Assembly: GCF_047123305.1 (NCBI RefSeq)
Contig: NZ_CP138918.1
Coordinates: 1,488,001 to 1,552,000, forward strand
Source: Thalassobius sp047123305
GTDB taxonomy: Bacteria > Pseudomonadota > Alphaproteobacteria > Rhodobacterales > Rhodobacteraceae
Reading direction: 5' to 3'
Length of the DNA: 64,000 nt
A program made the position numbers and the translations under genes. The notes below the pieces were generated by a model. That model was not told where the DNA came from. It worked only from the letters and a program-made list of their open reading frames with translations, and did not search any database. Of the stretch, positions 60,509-64,000 are shown one piece after another (the first letter of the stretch is position 1; each line of letters starts with the position of its first letter).

Positions 60509-61648
60509 CTAGGCGTTGAGTGTCTCTTGGGCCCAGGGCGGTATCGGCTGGTTGGTGGCGACCAAGGCGCCGAGCCGGCCCAGTTCATCGCTGCATTTGG
60601 CGCCGCGCCCGCTGCCGCCGGTGGCAGTGGCGATATGTTTGCTGAGGCGTTTGATGGCGGGGCCGTTGCTGTTGGTGAAACTGGTCAGACAGGGGGCTAT
60701 CTTGAGGTTGTTAACCTTCAGATCGGGCATGCGTTCGCGCAGGAGGGTTTCCAGAAAACCACCAACCTCGGGATCGCCGCCGCTGCGGAACCAGGCGCGG
60801 CGGGCGTCTTCGTCTGGCAGTAAGCTGTCTTCGGGATCGCCGCCGATTTTCACATAGGTGCGTCCATCTGGGTACCGCACGGGCGGCAACAGGTAGGGAT
60901 CCTTGCCCGGTTCATACCAGATCAGCGGCGGCATATCGCGCAGGCGGGTCTGTTCGGCGGTGTCGATCTCGGCCAGGAGGACGGTACGGGCATAAGTCTG
61001 AAGTGGAATTGGATCGGGCAGGATGGCATTGCTAAAGCCACCGGCGGCGACCAGCACCTGCGCGGCGGCGAGATGGCCGGCGGTGCTGTCGATCTCGACG
61101 CCTTCAGCGGTTTCGCTGAGGCGGGTGACCGTGGCGGTGATGACATGCACGCCGAGTTTCTGCGCCACCACGTTTTGCGCCCGCACCATCAGGCGCGGGT
61201 TGATGTAGCCGGCGCTGCGCGGTTCAAACAGGCCCAGCGTGTCGCGCGGGAAATGCAGGTAAGGGAAGCGCCGTTCCAGCGTGAGGCCGCGCAGGGTCTC
61301 GCAGTGGATATTGTCGCGCACCGCGCCTTTTTCGGCCTGCAACAGCGCCGGGTTCCGGTCACCGCCCGCCATCAACAGGCCGCAGTCGGTGAAGAAGCGC
61401 AGGCCGCTGTCGCGTTCGAGGGCAGCGTAGCGGGCGATGCTGTCGCGGCTGACGCGGCTCCAGAACGGGTAAGGGTCGAGGGCGCGGGTGATGCGGGCTT
61501 CGTCGTAGTGGCTGGCGAAGACGCCGGTGTGGCTGCTGTAGTCACTGGGTTCATCGGGGCCGATGAGCAGCACCTGATGTCCCATCAAAGCCAGATGCCG
61601 TGCGGCGGCGCTGCCGATCATGCCGCGTCCGATCACTGCGATGACCAT
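60509..61648 (-). CDS. FAD-dependent amine/amino-acid oxidoreductase (DAO family)
   Basis: 379 residues from ATG 61648. The FAD site is IAVIGRGMIGSAAARHLALM (GxGxxG), and the mid-region VLVAAGGFSNAILPDPIPLQ belongs to the DAO fold. GVFASHYDEARITR resembles the active-site region of sarcosine/N-methyltryptophan oxidase-like enzymes. Substrate unknown; amine or amino acid is most likely. Its neighbours recR and the ankyrin gene are unrelated. It is divergent from the ankyrin gene. Confidence 0.9.
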   Translation of the reverse strand: MVIAVIGRGMIGSAAARHLALMGHQVLLIGPDEPSDYSSHTGVFASHYDEARITRALDPYPFWSRVSRDSIARYAALERDSGLRFFTDCGLLMAGGDRNPALLQAEKGAVRDNIHCETLRGLTLERRFPYLHFPRDTLGLFEPRSAGYINPRLMVRAQNVVAQKLGVHVITATVTRLSETAEGVEIDSTAGHLAAAQVLVAAGGFSNAILPDPIPLQTYARTVLLAEIDTAEQTRLRDMPPLIWYEPGKDPYLLPPVRYPDGRTYVKIGGDPEDSLLPDEDARRAWFRSGGDPEVGGFLETLLRERMPDLKVNNLKIAPCLTSFTNSNGPAIKRLSKHIATATGGSGRGAKCSDELGRLGALVATNQPIPPWAQETLNA

Positions 61649-61904
61649 TGTCGCCTCCGTCTCTGTTCTGATTTCCGCGTTCTGTGACAGCAGCTTGGCG
61701 GCTTGGGCCGGGAAAGGGAAGGGTGGAAGATGCGGCACCTTGTCATTGGCAGATGGCTGCGCTAGCGTCAGGCCAAGGCCGGTCAGGGACGGCCCCCAGG
61801 TTCGCGGAAAGCGCCGGCGCATCCCCTTCATATCGATTGAAAACCGAGCTTCGGATTTTCCTGCCCGTTTTAGCGAACCGATGGGCCTGTGTCAGGAGAA
61901 ACCG

Positions 61905-63452
61905 ATGACGATGTCACGTGACACTCTTTCTTTGGATAAACTGCGTCGGGCGGCAAAGGCTCTGCGCAAGGGGTACCTTGCGGGTGAACCCCATGCTTTT
62001 GAACGCTTGCGTGTCCATGCACCGCGGTCTGATGGGGCGGAGCTGCGCCATGCCGATTATCTGCATGTGATTGCACGCGAGCAGAATTTTGCGTCTTGGC
62101 CGGCGTTGAAACTGGCGGCAGAAACCGTCGGGCTGGACCGTGCCGGGCGGCAGCAGCGGTTGAAGATTGCCCTGGCGCATGGGCAGATCGAGGTGGTTCA
62201 GCACCTGTTGGCAGAGACGCCGGATCTGGCCGAGGGGCTCTTGGGCTGTGCCATTGCGCTATACGATCTGGAGGCGGTGAAGGCGGCGCTGTGGGAGGAT
62301 CCCAAGGCGGCGGTGACACTGCTGGGCCCGCGTTCGCCGATGGTGCATCTGTGTTTTTCCAAGATGATCCATGCCCTGCCGGAGCGGCGGGCGGATATGT
62401 TGGAGATTGCGGCACTTCTGCAGGCCAATGGCGCAGATGTGAACGATGCTTTGGCTGGGCCGGAGGGGCACGGGTTGTCGGTGCTTTATGGCGCTTTGGG
62501 CCATGCAAACAACATGGTTCTGGCGCAGTGGCTGCTGGATCAGGGTGCGGACCCGAATGATGGCGAGAGCCTCTATCACTCGGTTGAGCTGGGTCATACC
62601 CGTGGGTTGGAGATGTTGCTGAAGGCCGGAGCCGACCCGAAAGGCACCAATGCGCTGCTCAGGGCGCTGGATTTCAACGATCACGGGGCAGTGGCGATGC
62701 TGCTGGCGGCGGGGGCGGATGTCAGCGAGTTTGCGGCAGAGCCGGTGGGTGGCGAGGCGCCTTGGGTCATTCCGGCGCTGCATCAGGCGGCGCGGCGGAT
62801 GTGTGACCGGCGGATGGTGGACCTGTTGTTGGCGGCGGGTGCGGATCCGGCGGAGGAGTATGAAGGCGCCAGCGCCTATGGTTATGCCAAGGTCTTTGGC
62901 AATGCGGATCTGGTGGCGGCGATTGAGGCGCTGGGGGCGCCGGCGTTGCATGGGCAGGAGGCGCTGCTGGTTGAGGCGGCGGCAGGGCGGGTGCCTGCGG
63001 GGCAATATCTCGACCCCGCCAAACTGCCCGAGGCCTATCGCAATCTACTGCACAATCTGATCGGCGTGGCGGGCAAGCTAGACCATATCAAGGCGCTGGT
63101 GGCGCTGGGGATGGCGTTTGACCAACCAGACGGGCAGGGGCTGACGCCGGTGCAACTGGCCGGTTGGGAAGGGTTGCCTGAGGTGATGGTGTATTTCCTG
63201 AGCCAGAAGCCGGACCTGAGCCATGTGAACAACTACGGCGGCACGCTGCTGTCGACGATCATCCACGGCTCTGAAAATTGCCCCAACCGCGAGGGCCGCG
63301 ATCATCTGGCCTGCCTGGAACTGGCCTTGACCCATGGGGTGGCGCTGCCGCGGCAGGCGATTGAGCTGGCGGGGCGGGGGGATGTCAGCGACTTCCTGCG
63401 CCATTGGGGCGAGACATACCCGGGGCAGCTGGTCGAGGGCGGCTTGGGCTGA
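61905..63452 (+). CDS. Large ankyrin-repeat protein
   Basis: 515 residues, no signal peptide. Ankyrin repeats run from about residue 70 to the end, many recognisable by the G-A-D-P/V turn: LQANGADVNDAL, WLLDQGADPNDG, MLLKAGADPKGT, LLLAAGADPAEEY. The N-terminal 65 residues (LRRAAKALRKGYLAGEPHAF) are like a short helical cap also found in other Rhodobacteraceae ankyrin proteins, and GLTPVQLAGWEG starts a late repeat. Such proteins are scaffolds; the partner is not evident. ATG 61905 follows AGGAG. Confidence 0.88.
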   Translation: MTMSRDTLSLDKLRRAAKALRKGYLAGEPHAFERLRVHAPRSDGAELRHADYLHVIAREQNFASWPALKLAAETVGLDRAGRQQRLKIALAHGQIEVVQHLLAETPDLAEGLLGCAIALYDLEAVKAALWEDPKAAVTLLGPRSPMVHLCFSKMIHALPERRADMLEIAALLQANGADVNDALAGPEGHGLSVLYGALGHANNMVLAQWLLDQGADPNDGESLYHSVELGHTRGLEMLLKAGADPKGTNALLRALDFNDHGAVAMLLAAGADVSEFAAEPVGGEAPWVIPALHQAARRMCDRRMVDLLLAAGADPAEEYEGASAYGYAKVFGNADLVAAIEALGAPALHGQEALLVEAAAGRVPAGQYLDPAKLPEAYRNLLHNLIGVAGKLDHIKALVALGMAFDQPDGQGLTPVQLAGWEGLPEVMVYFLSQKPDLSHVNNYGGTLLSTIIHGSENCPNREGRDHLACLELALTHGVALPRQAIELAGRGDVSDFLRHWGETYPGQLVEGGLG

Positions 63453-63696
63453 TCCGTCATCGCTTGGGTGTAGACAAAAGCCAGTGGCGCTGTGGTATTC
63501 CCGCCATGATGCCACTGGAATCCCCCGCGCCCAGGGGCTTGGCGCTTGCGCGGAGGCGCTTTGGCTCTAGTCTTCAAAGGAATTCTGGATTGGGTGAAGG
63601 CCTGTTGCGGGGCCAGCGTGGCGGTTTTGACCGTGGGGAATTACACGTGTGGCCTGTGGTTTTGCCCAATCGTGCTGCTTTGAGATTTGAGAGACC

Positions 63697-64000
63697 ATGT
63701 CGGATTTTGTTTTGCATGCCATGACCGTTGGCGGCGGTATTCTGGCGCTCTGCCCGCTGCCGGGGCGGGGGGGCGACTATGCGGCGGATCTGGAGCATCT
63801 GAAGGAATGGAAACCCTCGCTGCTGATCTCTTTGGTCACGGATGTGGAATTTGTGGCGGCGAAGGTCACCACATTGGGGCAGGACCTGCAGGATGCGGGC
63901 AGTCGCTGGTGTCATTTGCCGATCGAAGATTACGGCCTGCCGGATGCGGATTTTCTGGAACAATGGCCTGAGGTCAGCAAAGCGGCGCTGGCGGCGCTGA
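63697..64000 (+). CDS. Tyrosine/dual-specificity phosphatase-like protein, 3' end cut by window edge
   Basis: First 101 residues only. MSDFVLHAMTVGGGILALCP then LEHLKEWKPSLLISLVTDVE and WCHLPIEDYGLPD resemble the start of the bacterial dual-specificity protein phosphatase family found near many roseobacter genes; the catalytic C-x5-R loop would lie beyond the window, so it cannot be confirmed. The ATG at 63697 has a GAGAG ribosome site. A 244-base gap with an 8-bp inverted repeat (CCAGTGGC...GCCACTGG, 63481-63518) precedes it. Confidence 0.6.
   Translation, partial: MSDFVLHAMTVGGGILALCPLPGRGGDYAADLEHLKEWKPSLLISLVTDVEFVAAKVTTLGQDLQDAGSRWCHLPIEDYGLPDADFLEQWPEVSKAALAAL

Overview
The window is ordinary chromosomal DNA of a GC-rich alphaproteobacterium, almost certainly a member of the Roseobacter group (Rhodobacteraceae; Phaeobacter/Ruegeria/Leisingera-like). 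This rests on gene content rather than a marker gene: TrcR (DUF1013) next to dnaX, COQ9, an HvrA/H-NS-type protein, a HIG1 membrane protein, an alpha-glucoside operon of the Agl type, CIRCE-controlled groESL and a PduO-type corrinoid adenosyltransferase. No rRNA, CRISPR array, prophage, transposase or integrase was seen. There is one tRNA gene (tRNA-Trp). Coding density is high, and nearly every large open frame opposite a named gene is a codon-bias shadow.

Layout. 1-8 kb: HAD phosphatase (cut by the window edge), GlxA-type AraC regulator, GFA protein, secreted alpha/beta hydrolase, Mn-dependent pyrophosphatase ppaC, TraB/GumN protein, DHFR-like reductase, DUF2161 nuclease-fold protein and an unknown protein. 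8-15 kb: groES-groEL behind a perfect CIRCE, a DUF805-signal peptidase fusion lacking the usual catalytic lysine, tag, an EamA exporter, etfB-etfA. 15-23 kb: a tightly packed HIG1 / adenosyltransferase / HExxH-protein operon, an SDR, an SH3 protein, parC, a lone P450 and a lipoprotein. 23-33 kb: tuf, a TPR protein, Tat-exported cpdB, an XRE regulator facing a MAPEG protein, an acetyltransferase, an orphan sensor kinase, tRNA-Trp. 33-36 kb: a serine hydrolase divergent from a LysR regulator (AmpC/AmpR-like geometry), then a 421-base gap and a small secreted protein.

36-45 kb is the clearest functional unit: glk and a LacI-type regulator (aglR-like) read left, while aglE-F-G-A-K (binding protein, two permeases, GH13 alpha-glucosidase, ATPase) read right. 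Two near-identical palindromes centred on AAAGCGCTTT lie in the divergent region. Import by AglEFGK, hydrolysis by AglA and phosphorylation by Glk make a complete route from alpha-glucoside to glucose-6-phosphate.

45-64 kb is mixed housekeeping: GST, mscL, a peroxiredoxin-like protein facing an AraC regulator, alanine dehydrogenase facing its likely Lrp/AsnC regulator, a GMC oxidoreductase, rpsU, COQ9, quinone oxidoreductase, an H-NS-like protein, RNase T2, trcR, dnaX, phzF, ybaB, recR, an FAD oxidoreductase, a large ankyrin protein and the start of a phosphatase-like gene.

I found no obvious new multi-gene defence or mobile system. The points most worth a second look are a dispersed hairpin-plus-motif repeat in three convergent gene gaps, the signal peptidase-like protein with Thr where Lys is expected, the HExxH protein abutting the adenosyltransferase gene, and the small secreted protein with its unusual flanks.
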